From assembly GCA_004835665.1 (NCBI GenBank), contig RBKR01000019.1, forward strand, positions 558,001 to 622,000: a DNA stretch of 64,000 bases, read 5' to 3'. Shown piece by piece: positions 41,544-55,000 of this stretch. The position numbers and the translations under genes were made by a program. Positions within the stretch are counted from its first letter, which is position 1; the number at the start of each line of letters is the position of its first letter. The notes beneath the pieces were generated by a model. It did not search any database, was not told the origin of the DNA, and saw only the letters and a program-made list of their open reading frames with translations. Source of the stretch: Phoma sp. XZ068 (taxonomy: Eukaryota > Ascomycota > Dothideomycetes > Pleosporales > Didymellaceae).

Positions 41544-43844
41544 TCACCACCCACTCGGCGTCCTCGAATACCTGCACCTCCTGAATGTATTAAGCACGTA
41601 TTCCGGCTCGAGATCGCCGTCTTCCAGTTCCAGTCCCACAACCTTTGCCAACGCCGCCGTCAGCGCCGAGTTTTGTCTCTGGAGTAACATTACCCTCTCC
41701 TGCAACCTGACCATCTTTTCAGCGCTACCCTCCTCCAGCACCTCGATCTTAACCGCACTGTCGCCGACAATCTCGTCACAGCGAGGTTCAGGAGTCTGTC
41801 GTGGTGTTGGTAGCGCACCAGGGCCTGTATCGGAATTTCTTTGTTCTGTTGATGTTGAGACTGAGATGGTGGATGGGACCTCTTTCCTCCTGATCTTCTT
41901 CAGATCTCGCAACTTTCTCGCTTTCGTCTGCTCCTCCCGTGACATAGGATACTCAGCCAACGGATGCTCGACAACCGGAATTGGTTTGGGGCTGATTGGC
42001 GGACTCTTCCCCTTGCGTACCGCATTTGCAGCCATATCCAGAATGTTTGGTGCAGAAAAGGAGCGGCTTATACGGTCATACGAACTCAATCCTTGGATTG
42101 CGCGCTCGACTGCAGGCGAAGCGAGGGCTGGAATCAGTAGGTCCTCGGTGAAGCTGAGTGACATGGTTCGGGAGCGACGTTTTTCGTTTTGTGGCGCAGG
42201 GACAGCGACGGGGAAGGTGAGGTTGTCTGTGCCAGACAATCTGGGGATGATGATCCTGAGATGCTTTGCTCCGCCTGATGTTGTCATTTCGCGAGCACAA
42301 GTAGGCACTTTGGGTTTCTGGCGTGCGCGTTGGGGTGAACCTTCTACAGACCCGACACGTGCGGCGAGGCTCTTGCGTTTGACTTTGAAGATCTTAGGGC
42401 CGCCTTTTGTACGCTGCTTACCCGTTGCTTGGGTATCTGTCTTGGGTCCTGTGTGTTTGAGATAGTAACTGAGATCATTCAAACCCAAGTCACTGCTGGC
42501 GGTAAGTGCGTCGTGGCCGAGAATTGGTGGCGCCATTCGTCCCAGGTTGGACGAGCCAGCCCGGGCTGCTTGTCCCACCCTGACGTACTGACGCTGCTTC
42601 AGCACTCGAATTTCCGAGTCTCGCTGGTCGTTGTCCGTAAACTGACCCTCAGCTGCACGTGCAAAGTCACTATCTACAGACGCAATGGAATGTTTGCGAA
42701 TTGGGAACCGAGGGTTCGTAAGACGCTTTGGGCTGCGTTCTGGTACGGCTGGTGGTAAGTCGGTGAACAAGTCCAGATCTTCCATAGGAAAGATTGCGAG
42801 TGGCTCCGTGGAGCGTAGGGTAGGGTCTGGCGAGTGTGGCAGTGGCAGTTTCGGTGGGCTGGGCGTGTAACCACGGCGCACCCTTCTCAAACTTGACTCT
42901 CGACTGTCTGCCTGACTGTCGAAATACTTCTGAATCACTCCAAGCGGAGCCACTTCCTCGAGTTTCTCAAGATCTTCCTGGGTAGGCATATCGCTGTTGG
43001 TGTCACTCCTCGATGCGTTACGCTGGTGTTTCGCTACCCATGGCTCTAGCGAAGCGTAAGGAGCACTCGTATTCGCCTCAGGAGTAGCAACCTTGTAGGG
43101 AGTCTGACGCCTTGACTGCTTTTTTTCTTTCAAATCATGGTTTGGTGTGCTGGTGCTTCGTACACGGACTTCCCTTTTCTGGTGGCCATTGGAAATGATG
43201 GCCCGTGCCTGGCGTGGCTGGTAGGTGATGATCTTCGTCATGGGACTGGAAATAGATCGACGGTGTGGTGGTGCGGCCATTGGTCGATACACTTCAGGAG
43301 ACATTGGAGGTGATAAGGCAAACATTGTTGGTGATGAAGCAATACCAACCTCTGTTGAGTCAAGCTCGACTGGAGCACCAGGGTTGACCGTCAATCGTTT
43401 CCGCTCGAGGTAAGGTCCTGCCGACGAGCAGCGGCTGTTTTGGCTGTTGATCCGTGGACGAGAGTAATTTTCGTTAGAAGAAGATGTCGAAGGACGATAA
43501 ACTTCAATATTCCGCGGTGGGCGCATGTCGAAGTTTCTCGGGGTGTGGTTCACAAACATGTCCTTGCGCTTACGTTTGGCGCCAAACTCGTCAATATAAT
43601 GCACTGGGGAGAGTGGTAGCTTGGGCTCGAACTTTCCAGTAGCTGCAGCGGTCTTCGTCTTTGTGTTATCGTCGTGCGTCTCGGAAGTAGACTTGTGCTT
43701 CAGGCTCGACGAAGCAACACTGGCTCGGCGGATCTTCTCTTTGGATGCAGCAAGTGTCCCAGCGTACTCAAGCGCACTGATACCAGGGTGGCCAAACATA
43801 GGGAACGAGTTGATCAGCGCCTCTGTGGATCGAGACTCCAACAT
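41544..43844 (-). CDS. Hypothetical 766-residue protein, mostly disordered with C-terminal coiled coil
   Basis: One open exon runs from the ATG at 43844 (MLESRSTEALINSFPMFG) to a stop at 41544; the frame is open two codons further but without an ATG. It is rich in Ser, Pro, Arg and Lys with many SP/TP and RxxS sites (SPPMSPEVYRP, TPSPPKLPLP) and several basic clusters (KRKRK, KEKKQSRRQ). Near the C-terminus, EEQTKARKLRDLKKIRR and EKMVRLQERVMLLQRQNSALTAAL are predicted coiled-coil helices. An isolated N-terminal block (FPMFGHPGISALEYAGTLAASKEKIRRAS) looks more ordered. I do not recognise the family. The composition fits a cytoskeletal or cell-cycle scaffold regulated by phosphorylation, which is only a guess. 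Confidence 0.75.
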   Translation of the reverse strand: MLESRSTEALINSFPMFGHPGISALEYAGTLAASKEKIRRASVASSSLKHKSTSETHDDNTKTKTAAATGKFEPKLPLSPVHYIDEFGAKRKRKDMFVNHTPRNFDMRPPRNIEVYRPSTSSSNENYSRPRINSQNSRCSSAGPYLERKRLTVNPGAPVELDSTEVGIASSPTMFALSPPMSPEVYRPMAAPPHRRSISSPMTKIITYQPRQARAIISNGHQKREVRVRSTSTPNHDLKEKKQSRRQTPYKVATPEANTSAPYASLEPWVAKHQRNASRSDTNSDMPTQEDLEKLEEVAPLGVIQKYFDSQADSRESSLRRVRRGYTPSPPKLPLPHSPDPTLRSTEPLAIFPMEDLDLFTDLPPAVPERSPKRLTNPRFPIRKHSIASVDSDFARAAEGQFTDNDQRDSEIRVLKQRQYVRVGQAARAGSSNLGRMAPPILGHDALTASSDLGLNDLSYYLKHTGPKTDTQATGKQRTKGGPKIFKVKRKSLAARVGSVEGSPQRARQKPKVPTCAREMTTSGGAKHLRIIIPRLSGTDNLTFPVAVPAPQNEKRRSRTMSLSFTEDLLIPALASPAVERAIQGLSSYDRISRSFSAPNILDMAANAVRKGKSPPISPKPIPVVEHPLAEYPMSREEQTKARKLRDLKKIRRKEVPSTISVSTSTEQRNSDTGPGALPTPRQTPEPRCDEIVGDSAVKIEVLEEGSAEKMVRLQERVMLLQRQNSALTAALAKVVGLELEDGDLEPEYVLNTFRRCRYSRTPSGW

Positions 43845-45125
43845 TTGCAAATGCGGGAGGCTGTGCCGCCTAAATGCTCAGCGTGAGCAGCAGCACCACA
43901 GTGTGCCAGACCTCACGGGCGCGAGCAGCTGCAACGGCTGGCAGCTGAGCTCAGAACGTGGCACAACCAGGAGACCGGTACTCAGCATATGCAGTTATTG
44001 TTGTACCGCGAGTATTCGGCAGTGTCTGGGCGATGCTTTGGCCCTTACGTTGCAACGTTGGCCAGGGACAATCGCTGCATGCAGCGTAGATTACTGCGCG
44101 TAAGGCAATTGTCCGAATCTGAAGGGAGGAAAATCCTGCTGTGAAACCAAAGACGGTCATTGACAGTAGGGATCAGTTCCCGAGCTCGTGACTGACGTTA
44201 CGTGACGCGACGTGACACCGCAGGCGCTGATAACGATCCAAGTGGTTGGCAGCAATGTCCTGATCCTCAACGAAATGACAGACATGAAAAAGGCCGGGGT
44301 AAGGGCCGATTGAGGGATGTAAGGGCCCTGAAGTAGTTCGTGGGCTGCTTTTTCCTTCACGACGGCTGCCTGCGGAGCTGAATGCAAAACAAACTTCACC
44401 ATCGCTCGTGACGATCTCACCATGTTGTAGTGTATTGCGGATATCGGGTTCTTGATCTTGGTTGTCGGAAGCAATCGTAAGCTTACGACGGGTCGCTGCT
44501 TGGAATGTAGGACACAATTGTCGCGTTGCTGCGCGAGAAGTGTTGTGCGACTTGCTTCTTTTAGCATCACCTAAGGGAGCATTCAGCGGTTTAGACCTGG
44601 AGACGCGGAGGGCAATAGCTGTCGATAGCTTCATTCTAGAAGATGACCTGATGAAGACCGTTATATCGATGTCTGGGGTGCAATGGATGGGGTCTGATTG
44701 CTATCATGCGTTCCATTGTTGTGGTGTTGACGTGGTTGTCCCACAGGCCCTCGCGTATGCTGTGCGCCCTAAGCCTCGCAGGTAGCCATTAAATGCAACT
44801 GCAGACGAGAAGGGCACTTTAGCCGGTAAGAGCGGGGTCTTTCAGGAGTGCTCGTAAGCCATGAAAAGCCACCGCAAATCCACAATCGGAACATTTGACA
44901 ATCACTGGTCGATCACAGCCATCAGATCTACGCCACGAGCGCATTGCCGCTTCGTGGCCAATCCGACCAACTTGATGAACGTATTTGAGAACGCCCACAA
45001 GAAGCAAGCATACGCAGATCTCCGCTATCTAGTCTACATAGATGCTAAAGTGTACAATGAACGCCGATCAAATGCTGATGATGTGTGTGCCATGATTGAA
45101 CGCCGGGAAACATGAAACTCGATCT
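43845..45125. other. 1.3-kb intergenic region
   Basis: Holds the promoter of the 766-residue protein and the 3' flank of SEN1. A 153-codon minus-strand frame starts at an ATG at 44634 but has no domain, no codon regularity I can see and competing frames. I leave it uncalled. No repeats were found. Confidence 0.4.
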
Positions 45126-48100
45126 TTACCCTGTCCGAGGTTTCTTAGGCCTGTTATCAATGAACGGCCCACTCTGCTTTGGCCTTCTCTTGATTTTAGG
45201 CTTTGCCCTCATACCACCTAGAACATCTACTGGCGTGTTCGCACGATCACTCTCAACCGCTGGTGAGCTTCTTCCTTGGATAGCGGGCGTTGACCGACCA
45301 CTACCTCCATTGTACATGTTGGTGTTGGTGTTAGACGCCGTATCCGATGGCGCATCAAACATGTCGAAGTCGTCGCCAGTGCCCTCACTTTTGACCTCTG
45401 GGCTTTCGCTGAGCTTGCGCTTTGCGTGATGAACGAGGCCAGGTTCTTTCTTAATCTCTTGCTTGGTTTCCTGCTTGACCTCTTGCTTGATCTCCTGTTT
45501 TATGCCATTTTCATTGGACTGGTTGCTCCCATTTCGGCTCATGGGTTCAGATTTTACCTCCGGCGATGGCCGATGAGGCTTCAGGTAACCCTCATTAGGC
45601 GCAGGGTACTTGCTCGAATGTTCACTGAGCATTCTCATAACATTGCCATCGGTGTACCTCTTCCGGTCTTTTGCGTCCACGACGAGCTTCTTCCAGAAAG
45701 CTCCTCGGACAAGCGAATTTGAATTACCCAAGACCCAGAGCGAAGACTTAGCACGTGTAAGACCGACATTCATACGCCGAATGTCCTGCAAGAAACCGAT
45801 ACCGCCTGCTGGAGAAGCACGCACACAGGAGAAGATAATGATTTCGCTCTCTCGACCTTGGAAAGCGTCGGTGGTGTTGAAGTCAATCTCATCAATGATG
45901 TTGGCTCCATACACGTAGGAGAATTGACTCTTTAGCTCTTTGAGTTGGCTCTTGTATGGTGTGATGATACCGATTTTGCCTTTGAAGTCGTAGCTAGAGT
46001 AGTCGCTCGTGAGCCGCTTGTACAGCTGTAGGGCAACATCGATCTCGGCTCTGTTGATCAAAGAGTGGCCTTTAGGTGCAGCTGATTGCTGACCCTGCAC
46101 ATCGAAGAAGCGATATGGTCCAAGAAGCATACTCTGATGCCACGGCTGCTTGCGCAGACCGGCCATGTCGCCACCGTCCAGCAGCTTGCCATCGTAGAAG
46201 GTCTTGCTTGGAAATAGACTGATCTCGGGATGCATGCGGTACTGCGTGTCCAGAAGGTGCACGTCATCTGGGTGGTTCTTCTGCATACGAACAAACAAAC
46301 TCTGCTCGTATGCGAAGCGCGCAGCCTCCTTCGAAAAGACTGTAGGCGGCAGCTGCTTGGGATCTCCGACGAGAATGCACTTCGCGCAACCATACTTGAG
46401 AGGGATGAGTGCGCTCATCTCAACACACTGCGCAGCCTCGTCGACGATTACAGTCTCGAACTCGATGCTGAGACCCTGGAACATCTCGTGACCTGATCCA
46501 CTGAGTGTTGCGCAGATGACGTGGGCATCATTCAAGATAGCTTCTTGAGCTCGTCGGCGATTGAGATCCGCATTACGACCAGCGAGTTTCTCGTCGTCTT
46601 TTGCATTATCAATCTTGGTTCCAAGGTTTTGTTTCTGCTTTCGCAGAGCATTGATGTCGTCTTGAAGCTTCGTGGCCTCGTCTCCTTTCAGCTCACCATT
46701 TTGGATCTGATCAATGGCATTTCTGAGCTTTTCCGACACCGCCTTGTGGTCAGTGAACAGCTTTTGAGTCGCCTCACGGTCGTTGTTTTTCGGGTTGGAT
46801 GTGCCTAACCTCTGGCTGACAAGCTCCTCCAAGCAGACGTCTTGGACGTTGGTCTTGATAGCGTCGCTACGACCAAGACGTACGATATTGAGCTTGCGAG
46901 TGTCGCCACCGAGAGTCTTGATGCCGGCTTTGAAACGCATGACTAGCTCGTCAACAGCTGCGTTACTGGGCGCGCAGACCAATAATTTCTTCGCGGCAGT
47001 ATCATTTCGCTGTTGACCACCGGGAACTGGTACAGCTGTTCCACCCCTGCGTAGAGTGTCTGACAAGATCGCACCGACGATAGCAGTGATGGTCTTGGTC
47101 TTTCCAGAACCGGGAGGACTGCAAAATCATCAGTTTTATACTTGACAAGGTGAATATACGACGACTTACCCTTGAATCAGCGTGAAGGCATCATTATCAA
47201 TAGCTGACTTGACGGCCTTGGCTTGTGCCTTGTTTAGATTGTAGTTCTCCATTAGTGGGTCGATCTGCTTGTCGGTGTAGCTCAACAGAGGCGATGGCTT
47301 GGCTCGAATGATCTCATCGCAGAGATCGTAGTACTGTAGACCCTTCAATGCGCCATACTCACGCTCGAGAGGGGTGATAGACTGCAGTTTAACACCGAAA
47401 ACAGCGCTGCTTGGGTTCAGAGCAGACGAGAGGGGGTTGCCTGGCACAACGCGGTACGAGACTTCGATATGCTGCTGCTTTCTTTTGACGCGGAACACTC
47501 TCGCAAGGCATGTTGGCACTTCGGCGGATGGTGTTTTCGTTTGTGACAGAAGAATGATGTCGCCTTCAGAGATGAAGATGTCGCGGTTCTCCTCGTGTGT
47601 CATCGTGCTACCGACTTCCTGGAACATATCCACGCTTGCTCGAGAAGTGATACGGACCTCATAAGCCTTATTCTGGTTCTCTTCGCGAGCTTTGACAAAA
47701 CCTTGCCAAGCCTCAAGTGTCAAGAGTGGCTCAAACGTGTTTTGGTAGTCGTTGGGTGTTCGGAAAGTGTTGAGAACCTTGGAGTAGATCCCAGGGTTCG
47801 ACTTTGGTGGGTAGTCGCCATCATAAAAATAGTCCCAGCCAAGGATAGCCCTATGCAGCGATGACAGATCAGGAGCGAGACGAGCGCGCATATCCTTGAT
47901 TGAGCGTTGCACCCTCTTCTTCTTGAACGGCATTTGGATCTTGACTTCGTTCACAATATTTGTCTTCGGACCAGCCTGTGCCTTGCTCTTCTTTATGCCG
48001 AACAGATCTTCATCAATGTCGCCATCACTGTCTTCAGACTCATCAGAAGAGTGCATGAGCCCTTCGCCTTTGGCCGCTGAGTCTTTACCCAAGACACCGA

Positions 48101-51100
48101 GGCCTTCGAGACCGGAGCCTGCCTCGTTGGTTTGCGTAAGACCACGAGCCTGTCTTGCCTTAGCAATGGCGGCGGCCTTTTCCTTCTCGCGTCTCTGCAA
48201 TTCGAGCTGGCGTTTCCTCTTGAATTCGTCCTGGGAAGCGTTCTTCTGAGCATCCAGAGCTTTCTGCTTCGCGAGCTTTGCTTCTGTGGCGCGCATAGCC
48301 TCCCGCTTTTCCTTGAACGCGCTCGATCCAGAAGTAAGACTTGACATGAGCCTCGCCTTTGCGTCGCTTGGTGATGCTGCAACACCCGTGGACATCCATT
48401 TGCTAATGGAAGCCTGTTTAGGGGCAACAGGCTCTTCTTCCTTGACAATGGAGTGTCCAAGATGGGTTTCGAGAGCTTGTTGTAGTTCAGCTTGCTGTGT
48501 TGTGCTAAGCTTAGCTCGGATGTCGCCTGTCAAAATCCTCTCCATATATGAGAGAGTGTCTGTGTTGATCTCGATGGACACATTGTGGAGCCGAACGAGC
48601 AGCTTACTGATGAGGGTGACAGATTTGCTCGACAAGAACTCGTCTCGAAGACGGAGCCACTTTGCTAATCCTTCCATAGCATTTGCGGGCAGCTCAAGCA
48701 GCTCCTGCAGTAGCTCAGTCTTTGCCTTGCTCTCGTCGTCACCTGACTGGGCTTGCTTCGCCAGGGCAGTCGCAAAGATACTGCACTGATTGAAGACTTC
48801 ATCGGCGAATTGCATAGTATCTCGGCAGAAGTCCATCATCATCTGTTTGTCATAGAACCCAAGATTACTCCAAGCTTCCGTAGTGGCGAAAATCATGGTC
48901 AGCGAATCCCATAAATTCTTCCAAAGGTTCATTGCTGCAGCCGCTTCTGCAGTATTCAGAACCTTGGTACGCAGGATACCGTCCTGAGAGTTGCAGAGAA
49001 CATCGATGACGTCTCTGCACGTCCTGATCATACTTGGAGTAGGAGCGAAAGCTTTCTTGCGCATGACTTGACGAACTGAGTCTGATATACCCGCAACTAC
49101 GTTCTTGAAGTAGTTCGTCAGGATGTGCTGCAAAGCATTGCGTCGCTCCTCCACCAAACTGATGACCTTCAGCAGCTCGATCGCTGAGCTTCTTGTATCC
49201 TCGGTCGAAGAGAATAACAGTGAGACAATGGCAGTGGTCGCGACTTGGTCCTCGAAGAGCGCAGAGAGTTGTGAAGGATTGAACTCGGACAATCGATCAA
49301 CCACATCTGTTACTGATTGAGACAGAAGCTTGAAGCGATCATTGAAGTGGCGGACTTCTGCTGGTATCTTCTCGACACCGGACTTCATGGACAGAGGCTC
49401 AAGTCCGATTAAAGCTCTCCCCGCAACCAACAAATGGGAGGCAAGGTCCAGGCTCTGGTGATCGATGGCTTTGAGTACAGTCTTCCAAATTGGTGCCGAT
49501 GACGGTGTCTCGGTCGGCGAAGGCTTTTTGGCTGAAATCAGTTGCCTCTCGATGATCAGAGACTGAGCTTCAAGCAAAAAGGCGTTCTGGATCACGACCA
49601 AGGTCAATTTGGTGTCGTTAATGTCGGCGGCACTATTGCCGAAGGTCTTCAACCTCGAAACGAGCAGCTGAACGTGGGTCGAGAACATGTCCATCATACC
49701 ATTCACTGTTGGCTGCCCGACGAACTTCTCTATCGACTTGCCTTCGGACATCTTTTTAAAGGTGAACTCGAGCACTTTCAAGCCTTCGCGAAAGCTATTG
49801 ACTCTGGACACTTGTGGATACCGTTCATCCTGAAAGCGACCGAACAGTGCTTGCGCGAAAGGTCTAGTAGCCGGGCCGAGGTTTGCTGGCTTGATGGATG
49901 CGGTAAACAGTGGTATCCAGCTGAAGGCTGCGTGGATATTGCTCATAGCTTGCTCATCATCTTCCTTCGCTGCGACTAGTACCTGCTGTAGAACAGGGCT
50001 GTTGAATATCTGCTCTACAACTGTGGTAATTGAAGGAGTGACAGCGTTCATGCCTTCCCAGAAGTCGATGGGAGCTCTGGTCAGCAGCTCTTCCATTGTG
50101 GCGAGGATATCCAGAAATGCTTCCGACTTTAGCGAGAGATGATCAAGCATCAATCGATAAAAGTTCCCATCCAGACTGCGGATATACTCAGTTATCAGCT
50201 CTCTGTCCATCTTGCTAATGATGAGACGAGCTCCACTCCAGAATAATGGGACGAGCTCAAAGTCAAGGTTGTTCATCTGGATCTTCATCATGGCGCTAAT
50301 CATGTAGTCGCGCACAGCCCACTCGAACTCTGACTTGAGAAGGTTGCGCTTGAACGTAGACCATGATAGTGCTGCCCACCTTTGGCGACTATCCTTCTTG
50401 CTGAACAGGAAGCGAGTCATGGCCGGGAGGTAGGTTTGCACCTTCAGCCGCTTCTTAGTCTGTACAAGGTCGAATGGTGCGTCGAAGTAGTGTGTGAGGC
50501 GGTCTTCGTTCCGTACCAGAGCATCGCAACTCAAAGCCTCGAAGAAGGCGTAGGTGCACTGCGGGGGTAATATGCGCACGCCGCGAGCTTTGGGCTCCGC
50601 GCTGCTCAGAATTGTGTTTGCCTCGTCCAAGCCAGCTTGTATACGGCCGAGGCATTGCTCATCCACAACATTCAGGAATTCTCCAATATTATCCTCGTCG
50701 TATGTGTCAACCAGCCGTGTCCTCCACTCAGCTCGCGACTGGTGGAATACTCGTACACACACATCGCAGCTCTGCATGAGCTGGTTTAGCCGCTCCAACA
50801 GCCATGCCTTGTGCGGTGCTGCCTCGTCTCCATCGAATGCCAGTATCTCTGTTGCCTTCAAGGCTGTCCATTTCCGTTCCTCGGCTTCTCGTATCCGTAG
50901 TTCGCGGTCTTTAAGTACGGCAGGGTCGGTTTCGGGGGGGTAGCTTGCTACATCTTCGTCATAGTAAACGGCTCCATCTTCGCCGATGCGAGGGCAGAAC
51001 AGGTGCTGGTCTTCAGATAGTGCTCGAAGCTCACTATACATGTCAAGGTAAGTCATTGTTTATGGACATGTGTGCTAATGTGTATGTGTCTGCAGACGGT

Positions 51101-51214
51101 AGCTGTATGTGAGGGGAAAGGCGACGAGGCATTGAGGTAAGAGAGGTAGCTACAAGTGAGAGGCAGGATGTCTGCTCATTGTACTTACTTGATCTTCTCA
51201 AGGATTTCCGCCAT
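45126..51214 (-). CDS. SEN1: SEN1-type superfamily 1 RNA/DNA helicase
   Basis: A 26-bp first exon (51189-51214, MAEILEKI) is followed by a 155-bp intron, a 3.9-kb exon (47170-51033), a 47-51-bp-class intron and a last exon (45126-47118); total 1960 residues. The second intron lies inside Walker A, joining IQG|PPGSGKTKT (about residue 1297). The first 1000 residues are the helical Sen1 N-terminal domain. After a charged linker the Upf1-like helicase core follows: NKAQAKAVKSA (Q motif), PPGSGKT, APSNAAVDEL, VDEAAQ, GDPKQLPPTV, QYRMHPEI, TPYKSQL, FQGRESEIIIFS and VGLTRAKSSL. The tail has IKQEIKQEVKQET repeats and basic stretches (KPKIKRRPK, RPKKPR), probably nuclear-localising. Sen1 ends non-coding RNA transcription and removes R-loops in the nucleus. 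An alternative start at 51056 lacks the usual N-terminus. Confidence 0.95.
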
Positions 51215-52062
51215 CTCTACCACCGCGGTCCTCCGCGACGCTCAGAAGCGACCTTGACAGTCACCAGGCACAAGGACAGATTAGAGCACGCTTGCAGCGT
51301 CTTCATATGTAGTGCAAGCGCGTCTATAGTCGCTAGTGGGAAGGAAATGCTATCTACGGCTGTCCAAGCACGACGTCTGACCTTCGTTGTGACTGCCTCG
51401 GGAGGTTGCTGAAAGTGATTCAGCAGGTACGTAACCCCGCTTTGCAAATAGTGATAAGAGAGCGTCGGTGAAGGGGCGGCAGGACGTGTGCGTGGGCGCG
51501 GGGAGCGGTTGAGCACTGCGGTGAGAGTACGCAGCGTGAGTGTGTACGGATCACGGGCGTCATTGCCGCCAGGACCCTCTCAAAGAATCTCGCAACGCGA
51601 CGCGACCCACTAGTGCGCGTAGCGGTTGCCAAGCCCATTAAGCATCCAGTCGTCACTGAAGTGTGCGCAGTTATCGTTCTTCACGGTTGCTGGCACGAAT
51701 TTCTGGTTCTGATATCTTTCACGTGTCACGGCATGTTATGGTAACTTTAAGATTCAGCCAGTCCAAAGGGACTGGCCATGCATTAACTATTTCGACCGCA
51801 GTCATCAGCACTTCTTTTGTTGCTGTCATACGAACTCTACAGCCTTAACAGCTCCAAACGCAACATCGCAATAAGCTAAGAGAATGCAGAAGGGGATGGG
51901 AATCGCGTATGCCAAACGAGCAACCAAAAACGCCCGCTTGCAGCTAGGGCAAGAGTAAAGGAAATTAGCAATGGTGTATACGTGAACGCCCGATGCGTAA
52001 CATGGTGGGGAATATTTTTATGTACAGGTCGTTAAAACAGTCGAAAGGCCGAATCACTGCCG
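51215..52062. other. Intergenic: SEN1 promoter and flippase 3' flank
   Basis: No gene is supported in these 848 bp. The SEN1 start sits at the left edge. Frames of 60-100 codons on both strands overlap each other and lack recognisable content. Confidence 0.45.
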
Positions 52063-55000
52063 TCACCTTGGTGGACTCGCTGGTGGTGTTTTCGGCTTCG
52101 GTGAGCTCTTTGGTGAGCTCGTTGTTATAGCTGGAACAGCAGGTGCATCATGGAGGTCAGCAGGTGCTTCCTCTCTTGTGATGGTCGCCCGGCGAATCGC
52201 ATTCTTCAACCGACTTCCGATGTTGCCGGTCGATCCGCTTTGACTGCCAGTGCGGCTACGCCCTATGTAGCTGTTCCGGCTGTGCGCTGACTCGATGCGG
52301 GTCAGCATGGCAGCTGATGTAAAGTCGTTGCTCTGTTCGAAACTTGGCCTCACGCGGTCCATAGACATTCTAGCGCGGTCGTAGCTTGGCCGCACACGGT
52401 GCTCGTAGGTGTTGTTAACGGGGTGACCTTCGGACGACATGCGAGGAGCCGCAGGTAGGCCCTCCATTGAACGGCGGTATGTGTAGTCGGTGCTGTTGCT
52501 ACCGTTCTGACTTCGTGGGTTGTGTGTTGTGGCCGTGGGCGCTACAGACGGAGGGTAGATGGGCCGAACATCTTCATCAGTAGGCTCGGCATTGGCAGCC
52601 TTGTACTTGTCCGCATCGACTTCCGGTACCACAGCTGGCACTTTTCCTGGAGGGGGAGGAAGGTAGCTGTCGCTATCCCTCAAGTAGTCGAATTTGCCTT
52701 GTTTGACCTGCTCACGGATGATATCGACATCAAGAGGGAAATACATCTTCTGTGCAGCCTTGAAGATGAATCGTGGGAGTAAACACATGATCGTCGCGAC
52801 AAGAACATATGCCCAGAAGTTCAGGTTACCGTACACTTCCGCACCAGCTTTATAGAACTGAGCGCTGGAAGTGAATGACGTGTAGATACCTGTCCAAACC
52901 CATACCATGATCGTACTGAGGGCAACGATCAACAGCATTAGCCAATCCCAGCGGTAGGTGTTGTAAAGAACGTAGATATTGGCAGCACTGACAGCAGTGG
53001 TGGCGGCATATACACCCATGCGCCTGTACTCTGCAAGATCTAATCCACTTGAGGTTGCAAATGTGGCAGGATAGAAGATTTCGTAGACCAAGAAAAAAGC
53101 AATGGCAGATTGGTAGACACCGTCAACCATGTAGGCCCTGGTGCTAATTAGTAATTGTCCCTGTATCACAAAGGGGCAACGTACCAAAACTTAGGCTGCG
53201 TCCACTCTTTCCGCTCAATACCTCGGCGATAAAGCTGAGGAACTGCGAGCGATATCGTGGCATCGACGTCTTGATCCAAGACACCCATGACGATGACCGG
53301 GAGAGAAGTGAAAACAAGGTTGAAGAAGATAATGTACGTGTAGTCGAAGATGTACTGGCTGTCGAAGTTGGTGTAGATCTGGTACCAGAAAAGCGCGAAT
53401 GTCCAGACGATATTCTGTATACAAATTAGTATTCAGTCAAGACTCTGTGCTTTCTTGTACTGACCTTGTAGAAGAAGTTAGCGATGGTCTCTGCGAGTCG
53501 TCGGTAGGACCAACGACCATGCACAAGTACAAGGCGGGTCAGGAAGCGGAATTGTCCGATGGCGTAATCGGAAGACATGACCGCTGCGCGACCCTCGACA
53601 CCAGCAATACCGACGCCAACGTGGGCTTCTTGAATCATAGCAACATCGTTGGCACCGTCACCGATGGCAAGAGTTAGGCAGTCGAGACCAGTCTTGACCA
53701 TGTTGACAACAGCAGCCTTCTGGCTGGGACTGACACGGCAACAAAGCACGGATCGGCATCGTCTGCAAAGCAAAAGGAACTTTCGCTTGAGAGATTCGTC
53801 CAACGCGAGTTTGAGAGTGTCACCATCGATAATGATGGCATGGGTTGGTGGCGGAGGTTCGTGGTCAGTCTGAGCAGCCTTAAGCTCCTCTTGAGAACCT
53901 GTCAAGCCAAAGATAGCCAGCTTTTCGTCGAGCTGAGCTTCCACCGATTCAAGGCTATCATCTGTAACCTTGAGGATGATAAGATCCATGTCGTTATCAA
54001 GGAGGTTGCAGGAGAAACCAATGTTGATGGCGGTCTCGACCTTGTCACCAGTCAACACCCACAACTTGATACCAGCTTGGCCAAGAAGCGAGATTGACTC
54101 TGGCACTCCGTCTTGCAGTCTGTCTTCGATGGCTGTGCCTCCGATCAACCACAACTGGTTTTCGATTCTGTCAGAAACTTCTTCCAGCTTGTCTTCTCGG
54201 TCGGTGACGGAATTGGCTGCGATATCATAGTCCTTATTCCATTCAGCGTACTCGTGTTCTGAGATTTCCTTCTGAGCGATACAGAGGGTTCGAAGTCCTT
54301 CTCTTGCAAACATCTCGAGATGTTCACCAGTGGTGACACGAAGCTGCTTCTGCTCGTTGGGAATCAATCGAGAGTAAATCATGCTATCTGCGCCCTTGCA
54401 GAACAACATGATTTTTCCGTCAGGCATCCTGATAATAGCGCTCATACGTTTCCGAGTCGAGTTGAATTCGAGGGTGTTTAGAACCTGGTATTTGCGCTCT
54501 TCACCAAGGACGTTGACAATGAGCTTATCATCTTCTCGACCGACAAAGGTGAAGCCGACATCACGAGCTGTTGCAACAAGGGCAGCCTCGTCCGGAGACT
54601 GAGCCTTGAATTCAATCTTTGGTGGGTCTCCTGGTGTTCGTTCGGTGACAACGGTGTGGCAGAGAGCAAGCGCAAGCATGAACTGCTCGTTGGCCATCTT
54701 TTGTTCTAGGCCAGATTCGCCCGCAAGGTCGTCAATGTAGTCTGGCGCAACGAAAGTGAGGTCATCGTCCCACAAGTAGGGGTTGTTGTGCAACTTGCGG
54801 CTTCCCTCGAGCATTCGCGCGCGATCACGGGCGATCTGCTCCTTTGCACGAGCACCTTCGACCTCGACGTTGATTCCTTGTCTTCTCTGCATACCAGCTT
54901 GAGCTTCAGTATACGCCTCTCCGTAAGGAACGCCGTTAATGGTACATTTCTTGAACTCCATAACGTTCTGCGTCAGTGTACCTGTTTTATCGGAGAAAAT

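Noticed and set aside
44173..44634. 153-codon minus-strand frame starting with ATG
   Set aside because: No domain, several competing frames, and no splice or promoter signals that set it apart from background.
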